Positions 8,300 to 18,016 are shown, counted from the stretch's first letter. The stretch: DNA of 56,958 bases from an uncultured Collinsella sp. (GCA_900542305.1 UQMU01000012.1:1-56958), one strand, 5' to 3'. Program-made: numbers and translations. Notes: a model not told the origin generated them from the letters alone.

Positions 8300-10612
8300 A
8301 TGGCTGGTAATCACTTTAAGGGCAGCGACAGCGGCCGTCCTGCAGTTCCGCCGCGTTCGAACGGGGCCGGAAAAGCTGACATGCCGAGCGGAGCTGGTCA
8401 GAACAGCGCCGGTAAGCGCACGTCTCCGGGCGAGACGGCGATGTTTACCGCTCTGTACGAGCAGTCTCAGAAGGCTAAAAAGACCGGTCGCGCAAGAGGG
8501 AATGTCTTTGCGGGCGGTGCGACTCCCACGTCGCAGCCGAGTGGGGCTCCTTCGACACCTGCGAACAACGTAGTCGCTGCCAACGCCGCGAATACCGCCG
8601 GCAACATTAATGCCGGCAATGCCGCCAACAATACTCCCTCTGCCGGTGGCGCGGGGCTTACGGGCAACCTTGGTACGATCTATACGGGTGCCTCCGAGAC
8701 CGGCACGTTCGCCCGTTTGGAAGATAACGGTGCCGAGTTTAAGGGCTCCGGTTCCAAGGAAGATTATTACGATTTTGGCCTGAACTATGGCAACGACGCC
8801 TCGTCGAGCTCGACCTCGGACGGCCTGGTTCGTCATCGCCATCGCAAGGGCGAGCGCAAGAAGCGCCACACTGGCGCCATTGTCGCCGCCGTAGTCGTGG
8901 TGCTTCTCGTTGCGCTTGGCGCAAGTGGCTTTATGCTGCTTAACTCGGCTAAGACCGTAAAGGGTGAAGCAAAGGAAGCCGTCGAGATCGTCGGTGGCCT
9001 TAAGGACAAGGTCACGTCGGGCGATTTTTCGACGCTGCCTGACGACGCGAAGAAGATCGACGAGCTCTGCACTAGCATGAAATCGGAGACCTCGAGCCCG
9101 CTGTGGACGATGGCTTCGTTTGTCCCGGTGTACGGCAGCGATATCTCCGCGGCCCGCACCATGATCGACGCCCTGTCCGACGTTTCGAGCAACGCGCTGG
9201 TCCCCATGGCCGATAACCTTTCGCAGGCGACGCCCGGCAAGCTGTTCCAGGACGGGACGATCAACGTGTCTGCGCTGCAGGCGGTCGCCGATTCGCTCTC
9301 CGATAGCTCCAAGGTGTTCAAGAGCGCCAATAAAAAGGTCCAGGGCATCGGCGATACGCATATCGCCCAGGTGACCGAGCTGGTCGATAAGGCCAAGGAC
9401 GGTTTTGCCACCTTGGACGGTGCGGTCGACGCGGCAGAGCAGGTCGCCCCCGTCCTTCCCCAGATGCTCGGCGCCAACGGCCAGACGCGCAACTACCTTG
9501 TGTACGCCATGAACAACGTCGAGATTCGTGCCTGCGGCGGCTTTGGCGGTTCGCAGGGCCTGATTTCGGTCACCGACGGCCAGATGTCGATTGGCGAGTT
9601 TGTTCCCCGCATTGGACTCAGCGAGGATGAGGCAGTCGAGAGCGTCGACGAAGAGGATGAGGCGCTGTTCGGCAACCACAGCAACCTGTACAACTCGGGC
9701 AATACCTATTCGCCTGATTGGCCCCGCAACTCGCAGCGTGTCGCCGCGCTGTGGAAGTCCCAGTATGGGCAGGACGTTGATGGCGTCGTCGGCATCGATC
9801 CGGTGTTCTTGCAGTACCTGCTGGGCCTTGTCGGTAATGTCTCGCTGCCTGATGGTACGGTCGTCGACGGTACCAACGCGGCGAAGGTTCTCATGCACGA
9901 TGTGTATTGGAACTATCCGGTCGAGGAATCGGACGGCATCTTTGCGGCTGTTGCCAGCGCCGCCTTCGACAAGATTCTCGGTGGCATCGGTGACGTCGAC
10001 GTTACAAAGCTTGTCGGTGCATTCGAGCGCGGTGCCGAAGAGGGCCGTCTGATTGCTTGGATGAGAAACGATGATGAGCAGAATGCCATCAAAGAGACGG
10101 GCATTGACGCTTCGCTGCCCGATCCGGATGATCCGAGTGCCGATCCCGTTGCCGGCGTTTACTTTAACAACCTGAGCTTCTCCAAGCTCGACTGGTATCT
10201 GAACGCCGACACGCAGATCGGCCAGGGCATCAAGAACGGCGACGGCACGTGCTCGTATCGCATCACCGTTACTCTGACGAACATCATGACGCAGGAGGAG
10301 GCTGGCAAGCTGCCCGACTACGTTGCGGCGAGCGCACCCGATGCCGCGCGTGACGACGAGCGTCTGAATGTCTCGTTGTTTGCCCCGACGGGCGGCAACA
10401 TTACTGATCTGACCGTCGAGGGCACCCAGTTTGGTCTTGGCGCCGCTACGTGGCATGGAATCCCCTTCTATTCGGGCACCGTTGACCTGCATGCTGGCGA
10501 GACGACGACGATCACGTATACGCTGACCACGTCGGCCGAGGCGGGGGACAAGCCGCTTACGCTGCGTCAGACTCCTACATGCCAGGCGGCTCGCGACAGC
10601 GCGTCGGCGTAG
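8300..10612 (+). CDS. DUF4012 domain-containing membrane-anchored protein
   Basis: 770 residues. A low-complexity Gly/Ala/Asn-rich cytoplasmic N-terminus (1-185), then a KKRH-flanked transmembrane helix (about 192-216), then a large extracytoplasmic DUF4012 region with the hallmark YLVYAMNNVEIRACGGFGGSQGLIS segment (about 400-425). DUF4012 proteins occur in actinobacterial envelope or polysaccharide contexts; no catalytic role is established. ATG 8300 is chosen over TTG 8273 because GAGGA (8288-8292) lies 7 bases before it. It is followed by a terminator and then glmM. The N-terminal linker is longer than I expect for the family. Confidence 0.85.
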   Translation: MAGNHFKGSDSGRPAVPPRSNGAGKADMPSGAGQNSAGKRTSPGETAMFTALYEQSQKAKKTGRARGNVFAGGATPTSQPSGAPSTPANNVVAANAANTAGNINAGNAANNTPSAGGAGLTGNLGTIYTGASETGTFARLEDNGAEFKGSGSKEDYYDFGLNYGNDASSSSTSDGLVRHRHRKGERKKRHTGAIVAAVVVVLLVALGASGFMLLNSAKTVKGEAKEAVEIVGGLKDKVTSGDFSTLPDDAKKIDELCTSMKSETSSPLWTMASFVPVYGSDISAARTMIDALSDVSSNALVPMADNLSQATPGKLFQDGTINVSALQAVADSLSDSSKVFKSANKKVQGIGDTHIAQVTELVDKAKDGFATLDGAVDAAEQVAPVLPQMLGANGQTRNYLVYAMNNVEIRACGGFGGSQGLISVTDGQMSIGEFVPRIGLSEDEAVESVDEEDEALFGNHSNLYNSGNTYSPDWPRNSQRVAALWKSQYGQDVDGVVGIDPVFLQYLLGLVGNVSLPDGTVVDGTNAAKVLMHDVYWNYPVEESDGIFAAVASAAFDKILGGIGDVDVTKLVGAFERGAEEGRLIAWMRNDDEQNAIKETGIDASLPDPDDPSADPVAGVYFNNLSFSKLDWYLNADTQIGQGIKNGDGTCSYRITVTLTNIMTQEEAGKLPDYVAASAPDAARDDERLNVSLFAPTGGNITDLTVEGTQFGLGAATWHGIPFYSGTVDLHAGETTTITYTLTTSAEAGDKPLTLRQTPTCQAARDSASA

Positions 10613-10649
10613 GGTTTTTCTGGTAGCGCAGATAATCGAGTACCATTTT

Positions 10650-10682
10650 GGGGCGGACAGGCAATCTGTTCGCCCCTATTTT
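10650..10682 (+). terminator. Terminator between the DUF4012 gene and glmM
   Basis: 11-bp stem 10650-10660 / 10666-10676 (one G-U), loop GCAAT, then TATTTT. It ends only two bases before the glmM ribosome site, so glmM needs read-through or a promoter inside the upstream gene. Confidence 0.8.
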
Positions 10683-10695
10683 GTAAGGAGAGCGC

Positions 10696-12027
10696 ATGAA
10701 GTACTTTGGCACCGACGGATTTCGCGGCGAGGCCAATGTTGGGCTGACCGTAGAGCATGCGTACAAGATCGGCCGTTTTGTGGGTTGGTATTACGGTGCC
10801 AACCGCGAGCGCAAGGCACGCGTGATCGTGGGCAAGGACACGCGTCGCTCGAGCTATATGTTCGAGGCAGCGCTGGTGAGCGGCCTGGTCGCGAGCGGCG
10901 CGGACGCCTATATGCTGCACGTGATCCCGACGCCGGGTGTGGCGCACCAGACCGTGGAGGGCTGCTTCGATTGCGGCATCATGATCAGCGCGAGCCACAA
11001 CCCGTTTTGCGATAACGGCATTAAGCTCGTCAACAGCGACGGCTTTAAGATGGACGAGGACGTGCTGGAGCTCATCGAGGACTATATCGATGGCAAGAGC
11101 GAGGTGCCGCTGGCAACGGGCAACCAGATCGGTGCCACGGTGGACTACATGCAGGGCCGCAACCGCTATATTGCCTCGCTCATCGCGAGCGCGAACTTTT
11201 CGCTGCAGGGCGTCAAGATCGGTCTCGACTGTGCCAACGGCTCAGCATCCTCGGTGGCCAAGCCGGTGTTCGATGCGCTGGGCGCCGACGTGCGCGTAAT
11301 CAACGCCGCGCCCGACGGATTTAACATCAATGTGGACTGTGGCTCCACGCATATGGAGCGCCTGCAGCGCCACGTGGTGGAGCAGGGCCTGGACGTGGGC
11401 TTTGCCTATGACGGCGATGCCGATCGCTGCTTGGCCGTGGACGAGCGCGGTCGCGTGGTCGACGGCGACCAGATTCTGTACGTGTGCGGCGTGTACCTGA
11501 ACAAGCACGGGCGACTCTCGGGCGGTACCGTGGTTCCGACGATTGCCAGCAACTTTGGCCTGGTCAAGTCACTGGAGCTTGCCGGTCTGAGCGCCGTGAC
11601 CAGCGGCGTGGGCGACCGTCACGTGTACGCCAAGATGCGCGAGGGCGGCTTCAGCCTGGGCGGCGAGCAGACGGGTCATACGATCTTTGGCGATATCGAG
11701 CGCACGGGCGACGGCATTATGACCTCGCTGCGCGTGATGGAAGTGATTCGCGCCGAGCGCGAGACACTCTCGCAGCTCACGGCTCCGTGCAAGCTGCTGC
11801 CGCAAGCGCAGGTTGCCGTGCGCGTGGCCGACAAGGATGCCGCGCTCGAGAACATGGGCGTGCAGAACGCAATCGCCGAGGCCGAGGCCGCGCTGGCGGG
11901 CGAGGGCCGCGTGCTCGTGCGCAAGAGCGGAACCGAGTCGGTGATTCGCGTGCTGGCTGAGGCTCCGGACCAAGCCGCCGCCGACGCCGCCATGAAACGC
12001 ATCGCCGCCGCACTGGAAGCTTTGTAG
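10696..12027 (+). CDS. glmM: Phosphoglucosamine mutase
   Basis: 443 residues. Converts glucosamine-6-phosphate to glucosamine-1-phosphate for UDP-GlcNAc and peptidoglycan synthesis in the cytoplasm. Visible features: N-terminal KYFGTDGFRG, catalytic phosphoserine loop ISASHNP with Ser101, metal loop YDGDADRC (about 235-242), sugar-binding GGEQTGH (about 325) and phosphate-binding RKSGTESVIRV (about 412). The ISASHNP and GEQSGH-like motifs are typical of GlmM rather than phosphomannomutase, though here the second reads GEQTGH. AAGGAG precedes the ATG by 5 bases. Length is normal for the family. Confidence 0.95.
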   Translation: MKYFGTDGFRGEANVGLTVEHAYKIGRFVGWYYGANRERKARVIVGKDTRRSSYMFEAALVSGLVASGADAYMLHVIPTPGVAHQTVEGCFDCGIMISASHNPFCDNGIKLVNSDGFKMDEDVLELIEDYIDGKSEVPLATGNQIGATVDYMQGRNRYIASLIASANFSLQGVKIGLDCANGSASSVAKPVFDALGADVRVINAAPDGFNINVDCGSTHMERLQRHVVEQGLDVGFAYDGDADRCLAVDERGRVVDGDQILYVCGVYLNKHGRLSGGTVVPTIASNFGLVKSLELAGLSAVTSGVGDRHVYAKMREGGFSLGGEQTGHTIFGDIERTGDGIMTSLRVMEVIRAERETLSQLTAPCKLLPQAQVAVRVADKDAALENMGVQNAIAEAEAALAGEGRVLVRKSGTESVIRVLAEAPDQAAADAAMKRIAAALEAL

Positions 12028-12054
12028 TTACGCGGTTTTGCCAAACCGCGTAAC
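12027..12054. repeat. Perfect 12-bp stem-loop at the glmM stop codon
   Basis: 12027-12038 and 12043-12054 are exact reverse complements with a 4-base loop. No T tract follows, so it may stabilise the mRNA end rather than terminate. Confidence 0.7.
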
Positions 12055-12102
12055 TGCTCGACGCTGCAAACGACCCTAAGCGGCAATCTGACGTTCAATT
12101 TC

Positions 12103-12138
12103 AAGGGCGCGACCAGAAGGTCAGCGCCCTTTCATTTC
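12103..12138 (+). terminator. Terminator downstream of glmM
   Basis: Stem AAGGGCGC(12103-12110) plus GACC pairs with GGTC plus GCGCCCTT (ending 12131) around AGAA with one bulged A, followed by TTCATTTC. Confidence 0.7.
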
Positions 12139-12231
12139 ACGTCACCTTGCTCGCTTGGGGCCGTTTTCGCTGACGTTACCAGGACATCGGCGTCAACAGG
12201 TTGGCGTTGGCGATGGCGTGTTGCTTAAGCT

Positions 12232-13806
12232 TTACAGCTCGTACAGCGTGGTGAACTTGTCCTGCAGGTAGCTGCAGTAGTAGCGGGCGTCAAAGTCCAT
12301 GCCGCAGGCGCCCTTGATGAGCTCCGGTGCGTCCTTGGCGCGGCCCCATTGCCAAATGTGCTCGCCCAGCCAGGCGCGGACGGGCGCCAAATCGCCGCTC
12401 GCGCAGGCACCGGTAAGGTCGACGCCGTCGCGGCACATGGCCGGCACGAACATGGCGTCGTAGGCGCTGCCCAGCGCATACGTGGGGAAGTAGCCAAACG
12501 AGCCGCCGCTCCAGTGCGTATCCTGCAGGCAGCCGCGCGTGTCGTCGGGAACGGGAATGCCCAGGTACTCGTCCATAAAGCGGTTCCAAAGCGCGGGGAT
12601 GTCCTTGGCCGTGGCCTCGCCGGCAAACAGCATGCGCTCAATCTCGTAGCGCACCATAACGTGCAGCGGATAGGTGAGCTCGTCGGCCTCGGTGCGGATC
12701 AGCGACGGCTGTGCGATGTTCACGGCGTGGTAGAGCGTATCCTCGTCCACGCTGCCATAGACCTCGGGCGCGTGACGGCGCAGCACCTCGAGCAGCGGGC
12801 CCATAAAGGCGCGGCTGCGGCCCACGGTGTTCTCGAAGAAGCGGCTCTGGCTCTCGTGGATGCCCATGGAGGTGCCACCTTCAAGACAGGTGCGCGCATA
12901 GGCAGGATTGACGCCTAACTCGTACATGGCGTGTCCCGCCTCGTGGATGATGCTGTAGACGTTGGAGATGCAGTCGTCCTCGTAGATGTGCGTCGCGATG
13001 CGCGCGTCGCCCACGGCAAAGCCCTCGCTAAACGGGTGCTCGGTAAAGGCAAGCGTGGTGTCGTTCAGGTCCAGGCCGACGAGCTTCATAAGGTCGAAGC
13101 TCATGGCGCGCTGGGCGGCCTCGGGCACACGGGCGTGCAAAAAGTCGGCAGCGGGCTGCTGGCCGCGTTCGCCGATGGCGTGCACGAGCGGCACGACCGT
13201 CGCCTTGACTTCATCGCAAAACGCATCGAAGCTCTTGGTGGAAAGGCCACGCTCGTACTGGTCGAGCCAAACATCGTATGGGTCGCGCTTGGGGTCCATG
13301 AGCTCGGCCTGATGCTTAAGTTGGGCGACGATTCTATCCACATAGGGCTCAAAGCTCGCCCAGTCATTGGCCGTCTTGGCCTTGTGCCACACGGCGTCGG
13401 CCTCGCAGGTGAGCCTGGTCCAGGCCTCGGCCTCCTCGGTGGGAATGACGCTCGCTTCGCGCTGGTCGCGGCCGAGCACGCGGATCTCGTCGAGCAGCTG
13501 CGGGTCGTCGATCTTGCCTCCGGCGACGGTCTCACGTGCCAGCGAGCGCACAAGTTCGACAGACTTTTCGCTGGTCAAGAGCTTATGGTGCTCGCCGGCA
13601 AGGGTGCCCATGGCGTCGGCGCGGGCGGCGGCGCCGTTGGCGGGAGCAATGGTTGCGCCGTCAAACTCGGCAATCTTGAGCAGGTACTCGCGGGTCCACA
13701 GCTTGCCTTCGAGCTTGCGGAATTTTTTGACGGCCTTATCGACCTTCATGCCTTTGGGCGTCTTGGCCACGGCGGCCTTGGCTTTCTTATCGAGTTTCTT
13801 TCCCAT
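12232..13806 (-). CDS. M32 family metallocarboxypeptidase
   Basis: 524 residues, normal length for thermostable carboxypeptidase 1 (M32), which removes C-terminal residues from peptides. The zinc motif HEAGH (about residue 290) is followed by the family signature HESQSRFFEN with the third metal ligand region. A Lys/Ala-rich basic N-terminus (1-35) is added relative to most homologues. The start is ATG 13806 with AAGGAT 6 bases upstream. The gene is divergent from the pheS T-box leader, with which it shares a roughly 130-bp intergenic region. Confidence 0.92.
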   Translation of the reverse strand: MGKKLDKKAKAAVAKTPKGMKVDKAVKKFRKLEGKLWTREYLLKIAEFDGATIAPANGAAARADAMGTLAGEHHKLLTSEKSVELVRSLARETVAGGKIDDPQLLDEIRVLGRDQREASVIPTEEAEAWTRLTCEADAVWHKAKTANDWASFEPYVDRIVAQLKHQAELMDPKRDPYDVWLDQYERGLSTKSFDAFCDEVKATVVPLVHAIGERGQQPAADFLHARVPEAAQRAMSFDLMKLVGLDLNDTTLAFTEHPFSEGFAVGDARIATHIYEDDCISNVYSIIHEAGHAMYELGVNPAYARTCLEGGTSMGIHESQSRFFENTVGRSRAFMGPLLEVLRRHAPEVYGSVDEDTLYHAVNIAQPSLIRTEADELTYPLHVMVRYEIERMLFAGEATAKDIPALWNRFMDEYLGIPVPDDTRGCLQDTHWSGGSFGYFPTYALGSAYDAMFVPAMCRDGVDLTGACASGDLAPVRAWLGEHIWQWGRAKDAPELIKGACGMDFDARYYCSYLQDKFTTLYEL

Positions 13807-13924
13807 ACCATATCCTTGATCTCGCAGGCCGCGCGCCACGGGCGGATGTGCGGCCAGTTTGCACAGCTACCTGTCTTGTACCCAGCACGAACAAAACGGA
13901 ACGCGGCGATACGCTCGCAGAATG

Positions 13925-13933
13925 TGTTATCCT
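13925..13933 (+). promoter_or_regulatory. Extended -10 promoter element for the pheST leader
   Basis: TGTTATCCT: an extended TG motif one base before the hexamer TATCCT (13928-13933). No good -35 is visible. A start near 13940 would begin the T-box leader precisely. Confidence 0.55.
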
Positions 13934-13939
13934 ATAGCC

Positions 13940-14225
13940 CAATGCGTTGACGGAGAGGGTTTTGCCCGCCGCGTCGCCGGCAAGAGAGGGAAGGTCATGG
14001 GCTGCAAGCCTTCCTGCGGTGATAAGGGCCAAGCGTTCACTCCCGAGCAGCGACCTCAACGGGCGCGCGGCCGGCGGCGGCGATGTCCCCAGTAGGGAAG
14101 CCGTGAGCCTCGCGACAAGGGGCACAGAGTGGGCGCGGCGGGCCAGACATCCGCCGGGTCAAACAAGGTGGTACCGCGGAATTCAACCGTCCTTGGGCAA
14201 TGCACATGCCCGAGGACGGTTTTTT
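13940..14225 (+). promoter_or_regulatory. T-box riboswitch (tRNA-Phe responsive) leader of pheST
   Basis: The conserved antiterminator T-box sequence AAGGTGGTACCGCGG is at 14165-14179, followed by a terminator stem 14186-14199 / 14207-14220 and six T residues. Stem I appears to close through CGTTGA (13945-13950) with TCAACG (14056-14061). A TTC followed by A at 14036-14038 is the likely specifier codon, fitting the downstream Phe-tRNA synthetase genes. Uncharged tRNA-Phe would stabilise the antiterminator. ORFs read through this leader are spurious. Confidence 0.93.
14186..14225 (+). terminator. T-box conditional terminator
   Basis: 14-bp stem (one G-U) 14186-14199 / 14207-14220 with T tract 14220-14225, mutually exclusive with the T-box antiterminator just upstream. 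Confidence 0.92.
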
Positions 14226-14311
14226 GTTACCGAACCGGGCCGCGCATCCGCAACGTCGGGCGGCGTCAGCCGTCCCGGAGCGCGGATGCGCGAGAGACGA
14301 AAGGGGAAGAC

Positions 14312-15388
14312 ATGAGTCTGATTGATGATCTGGTCAAACTCGAGGAAGAGGCCAAGGAGCTCGTCACTAGCGCCGACGACGCTGCCAAGCTCGAGGCTGC
14401 GCGCGTTGAGCTGCTCGGTCGCAAGGGCCGTATCACCGGCCTGATGCGCATGATGGGCAAGCTCGCCCCCGAGGATCGTCCCGTGATGGGCAAGCGCGCC
14501 AACGAGATGCGCCAGCTGATTGAGGGTATGCTCGACGAGCGCACCACCGAGATGAAGGCCGCCGCCCTCAAGCACGCACTCGAGCACGAGGCCGTCGACA
14601 TCACGCTGCCGGGCATCCGTCCGCAGATCGGTCACCAGCACCTGATCAAGCAGATCATCGAGGAGGCCGAGGACATCTTCTGCGGCATCGGCTACACCGT
14701 CGAGTCCGGCCCCATGGTCGATACCTCCTACTACAACTTCACCGCGCTCAACGCGCCCATGGATCACCCGAGCCGCTCGGCTCGCGACACGTTCTATGTG
14801 GTCGACAACAACCCCGGTAGCGTCGCACACCCCGAGGCTCACGCCCACGGCGAGTCCGACGTACTGCTGCGCACCCAGACCTCGGGTGTGCAGATCCACA
14901 CCATGGAGTCGCAAAAGCCGCCCATCTACATGATCTGCCCGGGCACCGTCTATCGTCCCGACACGGCCGACGCCTGCCACCTGCCGCAGTTCAACCAGAT
15001 CGAGGGCCTGGTCGTCGACGAGGGCATCACCTTTGGCGACCTGAAGGGCACGCTCGACTACTTTGTTAAGTGCATGTTTGGCGAGGATCGCAAGACGCGC
15101 TATCGCCCGCACTTCTTCCCCTTCACCGAGCCTTCCTGCGAGGTGGACGTGAGCTGCCACGTGTGCGGCGGCAAGGGCTGCAACTTCTGCAAGCACAGCG
15201 GCTGGATCGAGATCCTGGGCTGTGGCATGGTCGACCCCAACGTCCTGATCAACTGCGGCATCGACCCCGAGAAGTACACCGGCTTCGCCTTTGGCATTGG
15301 CGCCGAGCGCGTCGCGGCTCTGCGCTACGACCTGCCCGACCTGCGCACGCTCATGACAGGCGATATGCGCTTCCTCAACCAATTTTAG
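14312..15388 (+). CDS. pheS: Phenylalanine-tRNA ligase, alpha subunit
   Basis: 358 residues. Catalytic subunit that charges tRNA-Phe; works as an alpha2beta2 tetramer with PheT in the cytoplasm. N-terminal coiled coil (about 1-85), then the class II core: motif 1 region HPSRSARDTFYV, motif 2 region GTVYRPDTADACHLPQFNQIEGLVVD, motif 3 region FAFGIGAERVAALRY. A Cys-rich insert CHVCGGKGCNFCKHSGW (about 285-301) is typical of this family. ATG 14312 follows AGGGGA; the longer reading extends into the T-box leader and is rejected. Confidence 0.97.
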   Translation: MSLIDDLVKLEEEAKELVTSADDAAKLEAARVELLGRKGRITGLMRMMGKLAPEDRPVMGKRANEMRQLIEGMLDERTTEMKAAALKHALEHEAVDITLPGIRPQIGHQHLIKQIIEEAEDIFCGIGYTVESGPMVDTSYYNFTALNAPMDHPSRSARDTFYVVDNNPGSVAHPEAHAHGESDVLLRTQTSGVQIHTMESQKPPIYMICPGTVYRPDTADACHLPQFNQIEGLVVDEGITFGDLKGTLDYFVKCMFGEDRKTRYRPHFFPFTEPSCEVDVSCHVCGGKGCNFCKHSGWIEILGCGMVDPNVLINCGIDPEKYTGFAFGIGAERVAALRYDLPDLRTLMTGDMRFLNQF

Positions 15389-15400
15389 GCTTGCCCATGC

Positions 15401-15475
15401 ACCCCATCTTGGCGTTCAAACCGTCGCTCGCGTACCTTTAGTACGCGTCGCTCCTCTTTCACGCCAACCTGGGGT
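15401..15475. repeat. Long imperfect hairpin between pheS and pheT
   Basis: Outer arms 15401-15415 and 15461-15475 pair with 13 of 15 matches; inner arms GCGTAC (15430-15435) and GTACGC (15441-15446) pair perfectly. It splits two genes usually tightly coupled, and resembles a dispersed intergenic palindrome. Confidence 0.75.
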
Positions 15476-15550
15476 ACCTGGACAACCCTAAGGCGAACGT
15501 CTTCATTTGATATTCCTCCCCTTGCGGAGATTAAGAACTAGGAGAGCTAC

Positions 15551-18004
15551 ATGCGCGTTTCTTACGACTGGCTCAAGACCATGATCGATATTCCGGAGGA
15601 TCCCAAGACCCTTTCGGACGAATATATCCGTACCGGTACCGAGGTCGAGGCGATCGACACCGTGGGCGAGTCCTTTGACCACGTGGTGACCGCCCAGGTA
15701 ATCACCAAGACCCCGCACCCCGATAGTGACCACATGTATGTGTGCTCGGTCGACGTGGGCGACAAGAACCTCGACGCCGACGGCAACCCCGCTCCGCTGC
15801 AGATCGTCTGCGGCGCGCAGAACTTTGAGGCCGGCGACCACATTGTCACGGCCATGATCGGCGCCGTGCTGCCCGGCGACGTCAAGATCAAAAAGAGCAA
15901 GCTGCGCGGCGTCGTGTCCATGGGCATGAACTGCTCCGCGCGCGAGCTCGGTCTGGGCGGTGATCACTCCGGCATTATGATTCTGCCCGAGGATACGCCC
16001 TGCGGCATGCCGTTTGCCGAGTATGTGGGCTCCAGCGACACCGTGCTCGACTGCGAGATCACGCCCAACCGCCCCGACTGCCTGTCCATGATCGGCATGG
16101 CCCGCGAGACCGGCGCCATCTTCGACCGCGATTTCCACGTTGAGCTGCCCGCCATCAAGGCCGAGACCGGCCGCGCGACGGACGACGAGCTTTCGGTCGA
16201 GATTGCCGACGAGGGCCTGTGCGACCGCTATGTCGCCCGCATCGTGCGCAACGTGAAGGTGGGCCCGTCGCCCGACTGGATGGTCAAGCGCCTCAATGCC
16301 CTGGGCGTGCGCCCGCACAACAACATCGTCGACATCACCAACTACGTGATGATGCTCACCGGTCAGCCGCTGCACGCCTTTGACCTTGACACCTTTGCCG
16401 AGCGTGAGGGCAAACGGCGCGTGGTGGTTCGCGCCGCCCAGCAGGACGAGAAGTTCACGACCCTCGACGGCGAGGAGCGCACGCTCGACGCCGGCATGGG
16501 CCTGATCACCGACGGCGAGCGTCCCGTGGCGCTGGCCGGCGTCATGGGTGGCATGGATTCCGAGATTGAGGACGACACCGTCGACGTGATGGTCGAGAGC
16601 GCCTGCTTCAACGCCGGCCGCACCTCGCACACCAGCCGCGACCTGTCGCTGATTTCGGACGCCTCCATCCGCTTTGAGCGCCAGGTCGACGAGACCGGCT
16701 GCGTGGACGTCGCCAACGTGGCCTGCGCGCTCATCGAGCAGATTGCCGGCGGCGAGGTCGCTCCCGGCTACGTGGACGTGTTCCCTGCGCCCAAGACCAT
16801 CGACAGCATCAAGTTGCGCCTGGCTCGCGTGCACGCCATCTGCGGCGCCGACATCGAGCCCGACTTTATCGAGCGCTCGCTCACCCGCCTGGGCTGCACC
16901 GTCGAGCGTGAGGGCGAGGACTTTATGGTGACCCCGCCGAGCTTCCGTCCCGACCTGCCGCGCGAGATCGACCTGATCGAGGAGGTCCTGCGTCTGTGGG
17001 GCATGGGCCGCGTGACGGCGACCATCCCGGCTGCCAAGAACCATATCGGCGGCCTGACCCGCGAGCAAAAGCTCACCCGCAAGGTCGGCGAGATCCTGCG
17101 CGCCTGCGGCCTCAACGAGACCACGACCTTTGGTTTTGCCGCCCCGGGCGACCTGGAGAAGATCGGCATGCCCACCGAGGGCCGCGGCTGCCCCGTGGTG
17201 CTCATGAACCCGCTGGTGGCCGAGCAGACCGAGATGCGCCGCTCGCTGCTGCCGGGCCTTTTGCAGTCGGTAGCCTACAACGAGGCCCACGGCACGCCCA
17301 ACGTGCACCTGTACGAGGTGGGCAGCCTGTTCCACGGCCGCGAGAACGCCAGCCTGCCCAAGGAGACCAAGTCCGTGGCGGGCGTGCTCTCGGGCCAGTG
17401 GAGCGAGCAGTCCTGGAACATGAAGTACCGCAAGCTGCGCTTCTTCTATGGCAAGGGCATCGTGGAGGAGCTGCTCGCCCAGCTGCGTATCGAGAAGGTT
17501 CGCTTCCGTCCCGTCGAGGGCGAGGGCTACGCCTTCTTGCAGCCGGGCCGCGCGGCCGAGGTTCTGTCTGGCGGTACCGTGCTAGGCTGGGTCGGCGAGA
17601 TCCACCCCGAGGCGCGCGAGGCCTGCGGCATCGACGAGGTCGTCGTCGCCTTTGAGCTCGATTTGGACAAGCTGATCAAGGGTGCCCGTAACCAGGAGAA
17701 CTACCGCGAGTTCTCGCAGTACCCGGCCGTCGAGCACGACTTGGCTATCGTGGTCGATAACGCTGTGACCTGCGAGGACCTTGAGCGTCGCATCGCCAGT
17801 GCCGGCGGCAAGCTGCTCGAGGGCGTGCGCCTGTTCGACGTGTACCGCGACCCGGTCCGCATTGGCAAGGGCAAGAAGTCCATGGCCTTCGCGCTTACGT
17901 ATCGCTCCGACGACCACACGCTCACCAGCGAAGAGGTCGAAAAGGCGCACCAGAAGATCGTCACCAAGGTGTGCAAGGGCGTAAACGGCGAGGTCCGCTC
18001 GTAA
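15551..18004 (+). CDS. pheT: Phenylalanine-tRNA ligase, beta subunit
   Basis: 817 residues, full length. Domains in order: tRNA-binding OB fold (about 40-150), B3/B4 editing domain (about 200-390, TRATDDELSVEIADEGLCDRYVAR onward), B5 domains (about 400-480), a catalytic-like core, and a C-terminal FDX-ACB domain (about 720-817, YPAVEHDLAIVVDNAV). AGGAG precedes the ATG by about 6 bases. It lies 162 bp after pheS with a hairpin between, presumably cotranscribed under T-box control. Confidence 0.97.
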   Translation: MRVSYDWLKTMIDIPEDPKTLSDEYIRTGTEVEAIDTVGESFDHVVTAQVITKTPHPDSDHMYVCSVDVGDKNLDADGNPAPLQIVCGAQNFEAGDHIVTAMIGAVLPGDVKIKKSKLRGVVSMGMNCSARELGLGGDHSGIMILPEDTPCGMPFAEYVGSSDTVLDCEITPNRPDCLSMIGMARETGAIFDRDFHVELPAIKAETGRATDDELSVEIADEGLCDRYVARIVRNVKVGPSPDWMVKRLNALGVRPHNNIVDITNYVMMLTGQPLHAFDLDTFAEREGKRRVVVRAAQQDEKFTTLDGEERTLDAGMGLITDGERPVALAGVMGGMDSEIEDDTVDVMVESACFNAGRTSHTSRDLSLISDASIRFERQVDETGCVDVANVACALIEQIAGGEVAPGYVDVFPAPKTIDSIKLRLARVHAICGADIEPDFIERSLTRLGCTVEREGEDFMVTPPSFRPDLPREIDLIEEVLRLWGMGRVTATIPAAKNHIGGLTREQKLTRKVGEILRACGLNETTTFGFAAPGDLEKIGMPTEGRGCPVVLMNPLVAEQTEMRRSLLPGLLQSVAYNEAHGTPNVHLYEVGSLFHGRENASLPKETKSVAGVLSGQWSEQSWNMKYRKLRFFYGKGIVEELLAQLRIEKVRFRPVEGEGYAFLQPGRAAEVLSGGTVLGWVGEIHPEAREACGIDEVVVAFELDLDKLIKGARNQENYREFSQYPAVEHDLAIVVDNAVTCEDLERRIASAGGKLLEGVRLFDVYRDPVRIGKGKKSMAFALTYRSDDHTLTSEEVEKAHQKIVTKVCKGVNGEVRS

Positions 18005-18016
18005 TCTTTGCTGTTC

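Noticed and set aside
8270..10492. 740-codon open frame on the minus strand
   Set aside because: Shadow of the DUF4012 gene; the plus-strand frame has the family motifs and ribosome site, while the minus frame has low-complexity composition typical of GC-rich antisense frames.
13859..14311. Short ORFs and an N-terminal extension of pheS
   Set aside because: They read through the T-box leader and its terminator; the true pheS start at 14312 has a ribosome site.
15503..17335. 610-codon open frame on the minus strand
   Set aside because: Antisense to pheT; composition is that of a mirrored GC-rich gene.
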